Positions 1 to 7,533 of a stretch of 64,000 nt of DNA are shown here, piece after piece. The notes under the pieces were generated by a model that made no database searches, was not told the origin of the DNA, and saw only the letters and a list, made by a program, of their open reading frames with translations. Made by a program: the position numbers and the translations under genes. The stretch is from an uncultured Bacteroides sp. (lineage in GTDB: Bacteria; Bacteroidota; Bacteroidia; Cytophagales; Cyclobacteriaceae), in contig CABHOV010000041.1 of assembly GCA_902168185.1 (NCBI GenBank), positions 186,001 through 250,000 on the forward strand. The letters run 5' to 3'. Numbering within the stretch: the stretch's first letter is position 1; each line of letters opens with the position of its first letter.

Positions 1-208
1 CGGCATCATAAAACTTTAATTGCACTGCAGAGGCTCCGCTACCGGATGCAGGAGTAAGGTCAACAATCAACGTTGTAATAACTTCCTCTTCGTTTGTTGG
101 TGTTGGATCATCGTCACTACAAGATGAAAGCAACATTGTTGCAAATAAAAAAGCGAAAAATAAAAAACGAACGGTGTTCTTCAACTGATAAGGTTTGTTT
201 GTCTTCAT
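1..208 (-). CDS. Lipoprotein, cut off by the window edge (C-terminus missing)
   Basis: A minus-strand reading frame starts at the ATG at 208-206 and runs off the window at base 1, so only the first 69 residues are visible. They begin MKTNKPYQLKNTVRF, followed by a hydrophobic stretch ending in the lipobox LLSSC (Cys about 30) and an acidic Ser/Asp/Pro/Thr/Glu linker. This is a type II signal peptide, so the product should be a membrane-anchored lipoprotein. It begins 25 bases after the TonB-dependent receptor stop and is probably co-transcribed with it. Similar small lipoproteins follow TonB receptors in other Bacteroidota and may help uptake; that role is inference. The acidic stretch after the Cys resembles a Bacteroidota surface-export signal. 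Confidence 0.7.
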   Translation of the reverse strand, partial: MKTNKPYQLKNTVRFLFFAFLFATMLLSSCSDDDPTPTNEEEVITTLIVDLTPASGSGASAVQLKFYDA

Positions 209-233
209 TGGTTTTAATTTTGGTTAGTTTGTT

Positions 234-2624
234 TTAGTAAAAATTATATTTAAGTCTCAGCATAATATTTCTTCCCAAATCGTCTGCGTAGTAGCGTAGC
301 CTGTTCATATAGTTACGATACGATGTATTTAGTAAGTTCTCACCACTAAGGGTAATGGAGAGGTCATGTTTCCAAATGTGAATCTTTCCTCCGGCTTCAA
401 TATTCAACAATGTATAGGCATGTGGTGCAGGCATAAAATCAAAATTCTGATTCCCCGTATAGCTTGGTATATCTTTTGGGTAAACAGTAAGCGGAGTGCG
501 GTATTGCTTTAAGGTCGTTGGTATACTCACGGATATATATAGTTTTTGAAACTGACCTGTGTTATTAAATGAATATCTCAGAGCATTTTCAAGTTGTGTG
601 GGAGGGATGAGTGGTAGCTTATCATCTCTGGTGATGTCGCGTGCATATAGATATGAAAATTTTCCGGTATAGGTGAGATGTTCAGTTATACTGAAATTCA
701 CCGAAGCATCACCTCCTGCAAGCAAGGCATCCGTTTGTTTATACTTAAAGACCGGGAAATATCCGCGGATTGTGAGCCGTGTTTCCGTAGGTTGTAGATA
801 TATATAATTATCGATGAGGTTCACGAAAGCTGTAACTTCGAAGCCTATCTTCTCTTTAGCAAACTGGTATGTATTACTCCACTTTTTAGAAACTTCTTTT
901 TTTATTAAGGATTGGTCTGCAGACCAGTCGCCGTTTTGTAGCATTAATCCTTCCTCAACAGAGGCTGTTCCATGATGAAGCCCTTGGCTATATAACTCGC
1001 TCACATGGGGAGGCCTTGATGATATACTTATATTTGAAATGAAGCGTGACTGCTTGGTAAAAAAGTAAGAGGTTCCAACAGATCCCGATACGTAATCAAA
1101 ATTGAAGGTTGGTTTAATAAGATCATTTTGCTTATTAAAAGTAAGCACCTGAAGGTATTGATGATCGAAACGTGCCCCGAGTTCCAGTACCCAATTTTCC
1201 TTTCTTAGTTTTTCGATTAGGAAAAGTCCGCCAGAGTATAAATTATAGTCTGGTATAAGTGGAACTATACCTGTTCCAGGTTCATTACTGTTATTTCTAT
1301 ACGTACCATTTATACCTACACTTCCCGACCAGTTTTTGATGTTATGTTCCAAAGATGCGTCTATTACATTGCTGAACAGATCTAATGACAATGCCGGTAT
1401 ATCACTGCGGCCACCTCTTCGTATATCAAATTCTTTACGTTGATTGTATTGTGCTCCGTATAGTATGTTCAACTTCCCCAGTCCCTTAATTTCTTTTGAT
1501 GCTTTTACCTTCAATAGCTGGTGATTTATTTTTTGTCTTGGATTATTGATGTCATATGTGAAATCTGCAACATACCAGGGTTGTTGATTTTCGATAGAAC
1601 TCTGAAGGTCATTTAAGTTTCCGGTGTGCGCGCTTCTTAGGATACCAATTTGCGTATTGAAACTGCTGAAGTAAATTTCAACTTGCTTGTCATTCTTTTT
1701 ATAACCAAGTGTTCCGGAGAAGTCATATTCATGAACACCCGTGTTGGAGAGATTATAGTTTGGCGCCTGAAAATCTCCTGCCTTTTTACCGGTTCCTTGT
1801 AAACGCCAGCCCCAGTTCTCGCTCTTTTTAAATCCGCCTTCTACCATTGCAGAAGCAACGCCAAGCCGTCCGTTAGACATCAGGCCTATATTTAGTTCTC
1901 CTTTTAATGTATTGGTATAGCTTAGCTCAGGAGTGTTTACAAGAATTACTCCACCAATAGCATCTGCACCATAACGAACAGTCTCAGCACCTTTCACAAC
2001 TTCTATTTCGGAAGCAATGAATGGATCAATCTCGGGGGCATGTTCGATTCCCCATTGCTGTCCTTCCTGGCGGATGCCATTGTTTAATACAAGAATTCTA
2101 TGACTATGTAATCCTTGAATAACAGGCTTAAATATAGTCGGACCGGTATTCAACGAACTTACTCCCGGAAGTTGTCGTAATAGTTCTCCCAGGGATTTTC
2201 CTTTATTAGCATCAAGTTGCTCCGATGATAAAACACTTATAGATTGTGATATAGCATGCTGCTGCGCGTGCTCTCCCTCCACCACAATTTCATGCAGAAG
2301 TTGAAAGTCCTGTTCCAGGGTAATTTTGATTGCATTGGTCACGGGTATATCTACAGTAACGATTTTATCTTTATACCCTATAAATTTTATTGATATAGTA
2401 TATTTTCCCGCACAGAGGTTATCGAACGTGAATGTTCCATCCGTAGCAGCAACGCTTCCAAGGTTTATGGATTCAATCCAAAGAGCTGCACCTACTAACG
2501 CGTTTCCTTCATTGTCCTTTACACTCCCTTTCAATGAAAGATTGCAAGATGGTATCTGTGCAAAACAGTTAGCGGCGAGAATAAGTATGGCAACGAAAAA
2601 TATCCCTCTCAATATCTGCAACAT
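234..2624 (-). CDS. TonB-dependent outer-membrane receptor with N-terminal carboxypeptidase-regulatory-like domain
   Basis: This 796-residue outer-membrane receptor should import a ligand using TonB energy. Residues 1-23 form a signal peptide. Residues about 29-110 are a carboxypeptidase-D regulatory-like beta-sandwich (GSVKDNEGNALVGA start). The plug domain spans about 120-235 and contains GLHSHRILVLNNGIRQEGQ and VKGAETVRYGADAIGGVI. The rest is a beta-barrel ending in an aromatic residue (LKYNFY), as expected for BAM recognition. Several His-rich spots (GLHSHR, EHAPEID, QGLHHG) recall ZnuD-like metal receptors, but the substrate cannot be read from sequence. It lies between a small secreted protein upstream (37-base gap) and a lipoprotein downstream (25-base gap), which suggests one operon. 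Confidence 0.95.
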   Translation of the reverse strand: MLQILRGIFFVAILILAANCFAQIPSCNLSLKGSVKDNEGNALVGAALWIESINLGSVAATDGTFTFDNLCAGKYTISIKFIGYKDKIVTVDIPVTNAIKITLEQDFQLLHEIVVEGEHAQQHAISQSISVLSSEQLDANKGKSLGELLRQLPGVSSLNTGPTIFKPVIQGLHSHRILVLNNGIRQEGQQWGIEHAPEIDPFIASEIEVVKGAETVRYGADAIGGVILVNTPELSYTNTLKGELNIGLMSNGRLGVASAMVEGGFKKSENWGWRLQGTGKKAGDFQAPNYNLSNTGVHEYDFSGTLGYKKNDKQVEIYFSSFNTQIGILRSAHTGNLNDLQSSIENQQPWYVADFTYDINNPRQKINHQLLKVKASKEIKGLGKLNILYGAQYNQRKEFDIRRGGRSDIPALSLDLFSNVIDASLEHNIKNWSGSVGINGTYRNNSNEPGTGIVPLIPDYNLYSGGLFLIEKLRKENWVLELGARFDHQYLQVLTFNKQNDLIKPTFNFDYVSGSVGTSYFFTKQSRFISNISISSRPPHVSELYSQGLHHGTASVEEGLMLQNGDWSADQSLIKKEVSKKWSNTYQFAKEKIGFEVTAFVNLIDNYIYLQPTETRLTIRGYFPVFKYKQTDALLAGGDASVNFSITEHLTYTGKFSYLYARDITRDDKLPLIPPTQLENALRYSFNNTGQFQKLYISVSIPTTLKQYRTPLTVYPKDIPSYTGNQNFDFMPAPHAYTLLNIEAGGKIHIWKHDLSITLSGENLLNTSYRNYMNRLRYYADDLGRNIMLRLKYNFY

Positions 2625-2661
2625 AGTTGCAAATATATGAATAGAAATAAAAAAAGCATGT

Positions 2662-3036
2662 TTAATCTACGATATCCTGAAGTTTATACTTCCTGATGAT
2701 ATAATATAGGAAGTTGAAAGAGAGCACATCGTCTTCGTTGCCTGCAGGTTTGGCCACATTTTTTGGAGATTCCGACGGTAAAATTGTGCGGGCTGGAGAG
2801 CTTCTAAAGCTCGAAGAATCACGCGATATAGTTGTTGACTTGGTGTTGTTGGTAACGCTGCTGGCACCTCCGGAAGGTTCTCCTTCGCCACCAGGATAGT
2901 AATTTATACGCTCTTTTTCAGGTGAAACGGTCGCTCCATCAAAGGACGCATCCTGAGCATGAAGCACGAAAACTCCTGCTGGAGTCATAATACTCAAACA
3001 AGCCGTAACGAATATATGCTGAAGTTTAAGCTTCAT
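2662..3036 (-). CDS. Small secreted protein of unknown function
   Basis: I do not recognise a named family. The ATG at 3036 gives 124 residues beginning MKLKLQHIF with a signal peptide ending near VLHAQ. A TTG 21 bases further upstream is a weaker start. The mature part is low-complexity and rich in Ser, Pro and Gly, then ends in an ordered-looking tail (EDDVLSFNFLYYIIRKYKLQ). The tail is where conservation would be expected; it looks like a short amphipathic/aromatic helix. The gene is directly upstream of the TonB-dependent receptor, so a periplasmic accessory role is possible but unproven. Confidence 0.7.
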   Translation of the reverse strand: MKLKLQHIFVTACLSIMTPAGVFVLHAQDASFDGATVSPEKERINYYPGGEGEPSGGASSVTNNTKSTTISRDSSSFRSSPARTILPSESPKNVAKPAGNEDDVLSFNFLYYIIRKYKLQDIVD

Positions 3037-3106
3037 TCCATTGTATTTAGGCTTCAAGGCGCTTGTTGATTAACGACAGAATTTTATTTTTTGTTTCCCC
3101 AAAGTA

Positions 3107-3114
3107 CAAAATTA
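3107..3114 (-). promoter_or_regulatory. Candidate -7 promoter element for the TonB receptor operon
   Basis: The minus strand reads TAATTTTG, an exact match to the Bacteroidota -7 consensus TAnnTTTG, about 70 bases upstream of the ATG at 3036. No convincing TTG lies at the usual -33 distance, so this is a partial match only. Confidence 0.35.
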
Positions 3115-3200
3115 AACATGTAAAGCCATTTCTTTGAGTGTAACTTCAGTGGGTTAATTCAAATTTATGGGGAATTTTATAGTTTTTAAACATTTTAGCC

Positions 3201-3530
3201 ATGTTAACGTGGGAAGATTTTTTGAAAATTGATTTGCGAGCAGGCACCATTGTTCGGTCGGAATCGTTTGCAGAAGCCAAGAAACCGGCGCTTAAAGTTT
3301 GGGTTGACTTGGGAGAACTTGGTATCAAACAGTCAAGCGCTCAGATAACGAATCACTATACTCCTGAGGAATTGATAGGGAAGCAAGTGATTTGCGTGGT
3401 TAACTTTCCTCCAAAGCAAATCGCGAATTTTGTTTCTGAAGTTTTAATAACGGGTTTCCCGGATGAGAATAAAGCAGTTGTTTTGAGCACTATTGACAAA
3501 AAAGTACCGAACGGTGCTCGCCTATTTTAA
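3201..3530 (+). CDS. csaA: tRNA-binding/chaperone protein CsaA
   Basis: This 109-residue protein is a single OB-fold tRNA-binding domain of the CsaA type, the same fold as the EMAP-II/Arc1p/MetRS C-terminal domain. Diagnostic stretches are [36 protein letters not shown] and [17 protein letters not shown], and the length is typical. CsaA has been described as a secretion-related chaperone and can bind tRNA, so its role may be in protein export or RNA handling in the cytoplasm. The ATG at 3201 is well placed. The stop lies 2 bases before the murF-alr start, so the two genes are probably co-transcribed. Confidence 0.92.
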   Translation: MLTWEDFLKIDLRAGTIVRSESFAEAKKPALKVWVDLGELGIKQSSAQITNHYTPEELIGKQVICVVNFPPKQIANFVSEVLITGFPDENKAVVLSTIDKKVPNGARLF

Positions 3531-3532
3531 CC

Positions 3533-5971
3533 ATGATTCACTTTTCACAACTTCCAAATATAGCAGGAGGTAAAATCCTTCTTTACGCTGAAGACAGATC
3601 TATACGATCGCTCATTATTGATAGTCGGAAAACTACAACTATACCGGATACTTTATTTTTTGCTATAGCAGGCGAGCGACATGATGGGCATCGCTATATC
3701 CGCGAATTATATACCAAAGGTGTTCGTCAATTTATAGTCGAACACGGTATTGAAAATTTGGAGCAGCTTCAAGGGGCTAACGTTTTACAGGTCGAATCTT
3801 CAGTAGAAGCACTTCAAAGTATAGCAGCATTTCATCGATCGCAATTTTCAATTCCGGTGATCGGTATTACAGGTAGTAACGGGAAGACCATTATCAAGGA
3901 ATGGCTGTTTCAAATGTTATCCAAGCAGTTGAGTGTGGTTAAAAATCCGGGAAGTTATAATTCACAGGTAGGTGTACCGTTGTCGGTATGGCAAATTCAA
4001 CCGCATCATCAGATTGGAATTTTTGAAGCGGGTATATCTCGTCCGAATGAAATGCAGAAATTAGCGCACGTTATTAAGCCTACAATCGGTATATTTTCAA
4101 CGATCGGGTCAGCGCATGATGAAGGATTTACGGATCGGGAACAAAAAATACAGGAGAAGCTAAAATTATTTGATCTCGCAGAAATTGTTATTTACTGCAA
4201 AGACCATCAGCCGATCGATCAGGCTATAGCTGCGAGTAACCGAAAATGCTTTACATGGGGTTATTCGTCCGATGCGAATATAGTCGTTGTCAAAAACGCA
4301 TCTGATTTTGCGGTCTCTTACGAACATCACAATTTCTCATTGTCATTACCTTTCTCTGATCCTGCGTCAGTTGAAAACTGTTTTCATTGCGTGGCGCTTT
4401 TATTGTGGTTGAAGTACGATCCTATATATATACAGGAAAGTGTCAAGACCCTGCGCACTGTACACATGCGGCTGGAGTTGAAAGAAGGTATTAATCATTG
4501 CCAGTTAATCGATGATACTTATAATAACGATTTAGCCGGACTTGAAATAAGTTTGCAGTTTCTCTCACATCAACATCAGCGTACACGCAAGCGCGTTATT
4601 CTCTCTGATATACTTGAATCGGGGCTCGATAAAAAAGAGCTAGTCAGACAAATAGCAACGCTAGTCGAGCAAAATAAAGTTGACAATTTTATAGGTATAG
4701 GAAGCGCACTCGCGGAGCATAAAAGCATGTTTCCTTCTGGTGCTTCGTTTTTCGAGACTACAGAAACATTTTTAAACGCATTTGATACAGATCATCTTCA
4801 TGACGAAATGATCCTTATAAAAGGCGCACGCAGTTTCCAATTTGAAAAAATTGTTAGTCGTCTGCAACGTAAAGTGCATGGCACGGTAATGGAAATAAAC
4901 CTCGGGGCGCTTGTTCACAATCTTAACTTTTTTCGCTCGCGTTTAAATTCGTCAACGCGCATCATGGTAATGGTGAAAGCATTTGCGTATGGAAGTGGCA
5001 GCAATGAAATAGCAAATATACTGCAGTATCACAAAGTAGATTATTTAGGAGTCGCTTATGCGGATGAAGGTGTAGACCTCCGTAAGAATCACATTACACT
5101 TCCCATCATGGTGATGAATCCGTCAGAAGAAAGTTTCGATTCGATTCTTACGTACGACCTTGAACCGGAAGTATATAGTTTCAAGATTCTCAAAGCCCTT
5201 ATATATTTCCTCAATGGTAAACCTTGCAACGTTCATGTTAAACTCGATACAGGAATGCATCGCCTTGGTTTTGAGGAAAGCGATCTGGGTGAACTCATCC
5301 GGCTATTGGTTGCAAATCCTACTATTAAAGTGGCTTCTATATTTAGTCACCTGGCAGGAGCGGATGAATCCCAACACGATACTTTCTCAACACAACAGGC
5401 TGAGAAATTTAAATCATGGGCTGATGCTGTAGCTGCCGCATTGGGATATAGGCCACTATACCATATACTTAATACACCTGGCATTTTGCGCCTTGCTAAT
5501 TTTCAATTTGATATGGTTCGCCTGGGCATTGGGTTGTATGGTGTTGATCCTACGGCTGAAAAATTTCAGGAGTTGAAACCTGTGGCAACATTGAAAACAA
5601 TCGTATCACAGGTTAGAAAAATTAATAAAGGAGAAAGCATCGGGTATGGAAGGAGAGGCCTTGCAGAACATGATTTGACATTGGCAACAATTGCTGTTGG
5701 ATATGCGGATGGATTTAGTCGCGCGTTCAGCAGAGGTGTTGGTCAAGTGTTGATTAACGGAAAGCGTGCTCCTGTTATGGGGAATGTATGCATGGATATG
5801 TCGATGGTTGATGTAACAGGAGTTGAAGTAAAAGAAGGAGACGAAGTGATTTTGTTCGGAACGCAGTTGCCTATTCAAGAAATTGCGTCTTCTATAAAAA
5901 CTATTCCCTACGAAATTTTAACGAACACAAGTGAGCGTGTTAAGCGTGTTTTTGTTGCCGAAAGCATTTAA
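3533..5971 (+). CDS. murF-alr: Bifunctional MurF (UDP-MurNAc-tripeptide:D-Ala-D-Ala ligase) / alanine racemase
   Basis: The 812-residue protein joins two steps of peptidoglycan precursor supply. Residues about 1-445 are MurF-like, with a Mur ligase N-terminal domain, the ATP-binding loop GITGSNGKT at 111-119 and a downstream ligase domain (LIDDTYNNDLAGLEISL). Residues about 455-812 are a fold-type III PLP alanine racemase. The PLP lysine is K482 in VMVKAFAYG, the catalytic tyrosine is Y705 in SIGYGRRG, and VGYADGFSR and MGNVCMDM follow. The racemase makes D-Ala, which after ligation to D-Ala-D-Ala is used by the MurF half. The fusion is standard in Bacteroidota. It follows csaA by 2 bases. 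Confidence 0.96.
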   Translation: MIHFSQLPNIAGGKILLYAEDRSIRSLIIDSRKTTTIPDTLFFAIAGERHDGHRYIRELYTKGVRQFIVEHGIENLEQLQGANVLQVESSVEALQSIAAFHRSQFSIPVIGITGSNGKTIIKEWLFQMLSKQLSVVKNPGSYNSQVGVPLSVWQIQPHHQIGIFEAGISRPNEMQKLAHVIKPTIGIFSTIGSAHDEGFTDREQKIQEKLKLFDLAEIVIYCKDHQPIDQAIAASNRKCFTWGYSSDANIVVVKNASDFAVSYEHHNFSLSLPFSDPASVENCFHCVALLLWLKYDPIYIQESVKTLRTVHMRLELKEGINHCQLIDDTYNNDLAGLEISLQFLSHQHQRTRKRVILSDILESGLDKKELVRQIATLVEQNKVDNFIGIGSALAEHKSMFPSGASFFETTETFLNAFDTDHLHDEMILIKGARSFQFEKIVSRLQRKVHGTVMEINLGALVHNLNFFRSRLNSSTRIMVMVKAFAYGSGSNEIANILQYHKVDYLGVAYADEGVDLRKNHITLPIMVMNPSEESFDSILTYDLEPEVYSFKILKALIYFLNGKPCNVHVKLDTGMHRLGFEESDLGELIRLLVANPTIKVASIFSHLAGADESQHDTFSTQQAEKFKSWADAVAAALGYRPLYHILNTPGILRLANFQFDMVRLGIGLYGVDPTAEKFQELKPVATLKTIVSQVRKINKGESIGYGRRGLAEHDLTLATIAVGYADGFSRAFSRGVGQVLINGKRAPVMGNVCMDMSMVDVTGVEVKEGDEVILFGTQLPIQEIASSIKTIPYEILTNTSERVKRVFVAESI

Positions 5972-6025
5972 AAATCATCAGAAAGGCATTTTATCAAAAT
6001 TTTAGCCCCTTTTTTCTCTGAATAT

Positions 6026-6056
6026 TTGGCCGTTAATGTCGGTGGCTTCATATTTG
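6026..6056 (+). promoter_or_regulatory. Bacteroidota-type promoter upstream of the TauE/SafE gene
   Basis: A TTTG ending at 6028 is followed after exactly 20 bases by CATATTTG (6049-6056), a 7/8 match to TAnnTTTG. The predicted transcription start is about 6063, leaving a leader of some 37 bases before the ATG at 6100. It lies in the gap between murF-alr and the permease. Confidence 0.5.
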
Positions 6057-6099
6057 TATACTAGATCGATAGAGAATAGAGGAGAAAGACATTATTGAA

Positions 6100-7029
6100 A
6101 TGGAAAGACAGCAATCATTTGAAGAAGTAACGACTTTGCAGGCACCTCAAAAGCCTTCCTTTAACTGGAAGTATGTTTACATTTCCATCATCGTATTGGT
6201 TTCTGTTTTTACGTTAGGAACAATTCTATACTCGTACAATTTTATAGAAGTAGCAGCCTCCTGGATCAGTCAACTTAATGAAGATTTTTATTTATTCATC
6301 GTAGCAGGCTTCATTGCTCAGATGATTGATGGTGCATTGGGCATGGCCTATGGTGTGAGTGCATCCACATTTCTTCTCTCCTTTGGAGTTCCACCCGCTG
6401 CGGCAAGTGCCAGCATACATACATCTGAAATTTTCACGAGTGGAGTTTCAGGACTCATGCATTTGAAATTTCAAAATGTAAATAAAAAGCTTTTCAAGAC
6501 TCTTCTGTTGCCAGGTGTTATCGGTGCCATTCTTGGTGCATATGTATTGTCTTCATTGGAAGAGTATAACATTTATATAAAGCCGTTCATAGCGGCATAT
6601 ACACTTTATCTGGGCGTTATTATTATCAGGAAAGCCATTATCGGGAGCAGTAAGAAAATCAAAACGAAAGCTATACCGAAGCTTGCAACCTTTGGCGGAT
6701 TCATGGATTCTATAGGAGGCGGAGGTTGGGGCCCAATCGTTTCCTCTACATTGATTGCCGGAGGCCGGCACCCGCGCTATACCATTGGCTCTGTAAACCT
6801 CACTGAGTTCTTTGTGGCTCTTGCCAGCTCTATAACTTTCTTTGCAGTGATAGGACTTAGTCACTGGCAGATCATTGCCGGACTTATTGTGGGGGGTATA
6901 ATTGCAGCTCCTATAGCTGCTTACTTTTCAAGCAGGCTTCCTATTAAGCGAATGATGATTCTGGTGGGATGTATGGTTATACTCGTTAGCATTCGCATCA
7001 TCTTTGTAAGTGTCAGTGCTTTCTTGTGA
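6100..7029 (+). CDS. TauE/SafE-family membrane permease (sulfite exporter family)
   Basis: This 309-residue protein has a cytoplasmic N-terminus of about 25 residues and roughly eight hydrophobic helices arranged as two TauE/SafE repeats. The first repeat contains FIAQMIDGALGMAYGVSASTFLL and the second FGGFMDSIGGGGWGPIVSSTL, the internally duplicated Asp/Gly-rich motifs typical of the family. Members are thought to move sulfur-containing anions or similar small organic anions across the inner membrane; the substrate here is unknown. The gene is preceded by its own promoter-like element and converges on the 50-residue minus-strand gene at 7032-7184. Confidence 0.9.
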   Translation: MERQQSFEEVTTLQAPQKPSFNWKYVYISIIVLVSVFTLGTILYSYNFIEVAASWISQLNEDFYLFIVAGFIAQMIDGALGMAYGVSASTFLLSFGVPPAAASASIHTSEIFTSGVSGLMHLKFQNVNKKLFKTLLLPGVIGAILGAYVLSSLEEYNIYIKPFIAAYTLYLGVIIIRKAIIGSSKKIKTKAIPKLATFGGFMDSIGGGGWGPIVSSTLIAGGRHPRYTIGSVNLTEFFVALASSITFFAVIGLSHWQIIAGLIVGGIIAAPIAAYFSSRLPIKRMMILVGCMVILVSIRIIFVSVSAFL

Positions 7030-7031
7030 CA

Positions 7032-7184
7032 CTAGCCGCAGCCAAGGTTTTTCTTTAAGTCCCGTGAAGGGATGCCTCCAAAGTCGAAAGAATTTTCTTC
7101 GGAAGAGGAATCCTCTTTTACAGGTTGAGGTTTAGGCTCAGGTTTCTCTTTCTCTTTCTTCAATTCCTTCTTTTTCTTTGTCAT
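7032..7184 (-). CDS. 50-residue charged protein with conserved-looking C-terminus, divergent from feoAB
   Basis: Not recognised as a named family. On the minus strand the ATG at 7184 (or the in-frame ATG at 7193, three codons earlier) opens a 50-codon frame ending in TAG at 7032. The first 25 residues are Lys/Glu/Pro-rich (MTKKKKELKKEKEKPEPKPQ), an acidic Ser stretch follows, and the end is ordered-looking: FDFGGIPSRDLKKNLGCG. A Gly-Cys-Gly terminus and a motif-like tail behind a disordered charged head suggest a real small protein, not noise. It fills the gap between the TauE/SafE gene (2-base gap, convergent) and feoA (divergent). A role in metal binding or in association with a larger complex is inference only. 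Confidence 0.6.
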   Translation of the reverse strand: MTKKKKELKKEKEKPEPKPQPVKEDSSSEENSFDFGGIPSRDLKKNLGCG

Positions 7185-7234
7185 TTCCAGCATTGTTGAT
7201 GCTATAATAACATCACGGATCTAAAAATAAATCA

Positions 7235-7266
7235 TTTGCTCAAGACTGGAACCACCCATATCTTTG
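7235..7266 (+). promoter_or_regulatory. Promoter of feoAB
   Basis: TTTG at 7235-7238 is followed after exactly 20 bases by TATCTTTG (7259-7266), a perfect match to the Bacteroidota -7 consensus TAnnTTTG. Transcription should start near 7273, inside the palindrome described next and upstream of the feoA ATG at 7299. This placement also argues against a feoA start at the TTG at 7236. Confidence 0.7.
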
Positions 7267-7271
7267 CCTTG

Positions 7272-7288
7272 TTTAAATTTAATCTAAA
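7272..7288 (+). promoter_or_regulatory. Palindromic operator-like site in the feoA leader
   Basis: The 17-mer TTTAAATTTAATCTAAA is an inverted repeat about a central T: TTTAAATT pairs with AATCTAAA at 7 of 8 positions. It overlaps the predicted transcription start and lies 10 bases upstream of the feoA ATG, so a bound protein would block transcription. Its shape resembles operators of DtxR/IdeR/MntR-type metal-dependent repressors, a known class controlling feo genes. The binding protein is not in this window, unless the Fur-family gene at 16.3-16.7 kb does the job. Confidence 0.5.
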
Positions 7289-7298
7289 TAAGTCGGGG

Positions 7299-7529
7299 AT
7301 GACGCGGTTAAAAAATGTTTCTCAGATGAAACCTGGCGAAGTGGGCATTGTGGCGGGATTTACGGATGATCATCTCTCTGTAAAACTGATGGAAATGGGT
7401 TGTCTGCCAGGCGCTTCGGTGCGTTTCAATTTTACTGCTCCATTTGGTGATCCGGTGTGTATAAGCGTTTCAGGCTATGAACTTTCGCTTCGACTGGATG
7501 AAGCTGCGACTATCTCAATCCTGAATTAG
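7299..7529 (+). CDS. feoA: FeoA ferrous iron transport accessory protein
   Basis: FeoA is a small cytoplasmic SH3-like protein that assists FeoB in ferrous iron uptake. From the ATG at 7299 the product is 76 residues (MTRLKNVSQMKPGEVGIV start), the usual length. The core reads VKLMEMGCLPGASVRFNFTAPFGDP and YELSLRLDEAATI, typical of the family. A longer reading from TTG at 7236 is possible but would put the promoter inside the gene; GGGGA precedes the ATG at 7299. The stop lies 4 bases before feoB, so the genes are translationally close and transcribed together from the promoter at 7235-7266. Confidence 0.92.
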   Translation: MTRLKNVSQMKPGEVGIVAGFTDDHLSVKLMEMGCLPGASVRFNFTAPFGDPVCISVSGYELSLRLDEAATISILN

Positions 7530-7533
7530 TGTA

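Noticed and set aside
2625-2638. TATATTTG just before the TonB receptor ATG as a promoter
   Set aside because: It lies 5 bases from the start codon, which would leave no leader, and there is no -33 TTG. The gene is better explained by read-through from the upstream small gene.
7236-7298. Longer feoA beginning at TTG 7236
   Set aside because: The TTG lies in the -33 element of a well-formed promoter, and the extra 21 residues do not resemble FeoA. The ATG at 7299 fits the family start.
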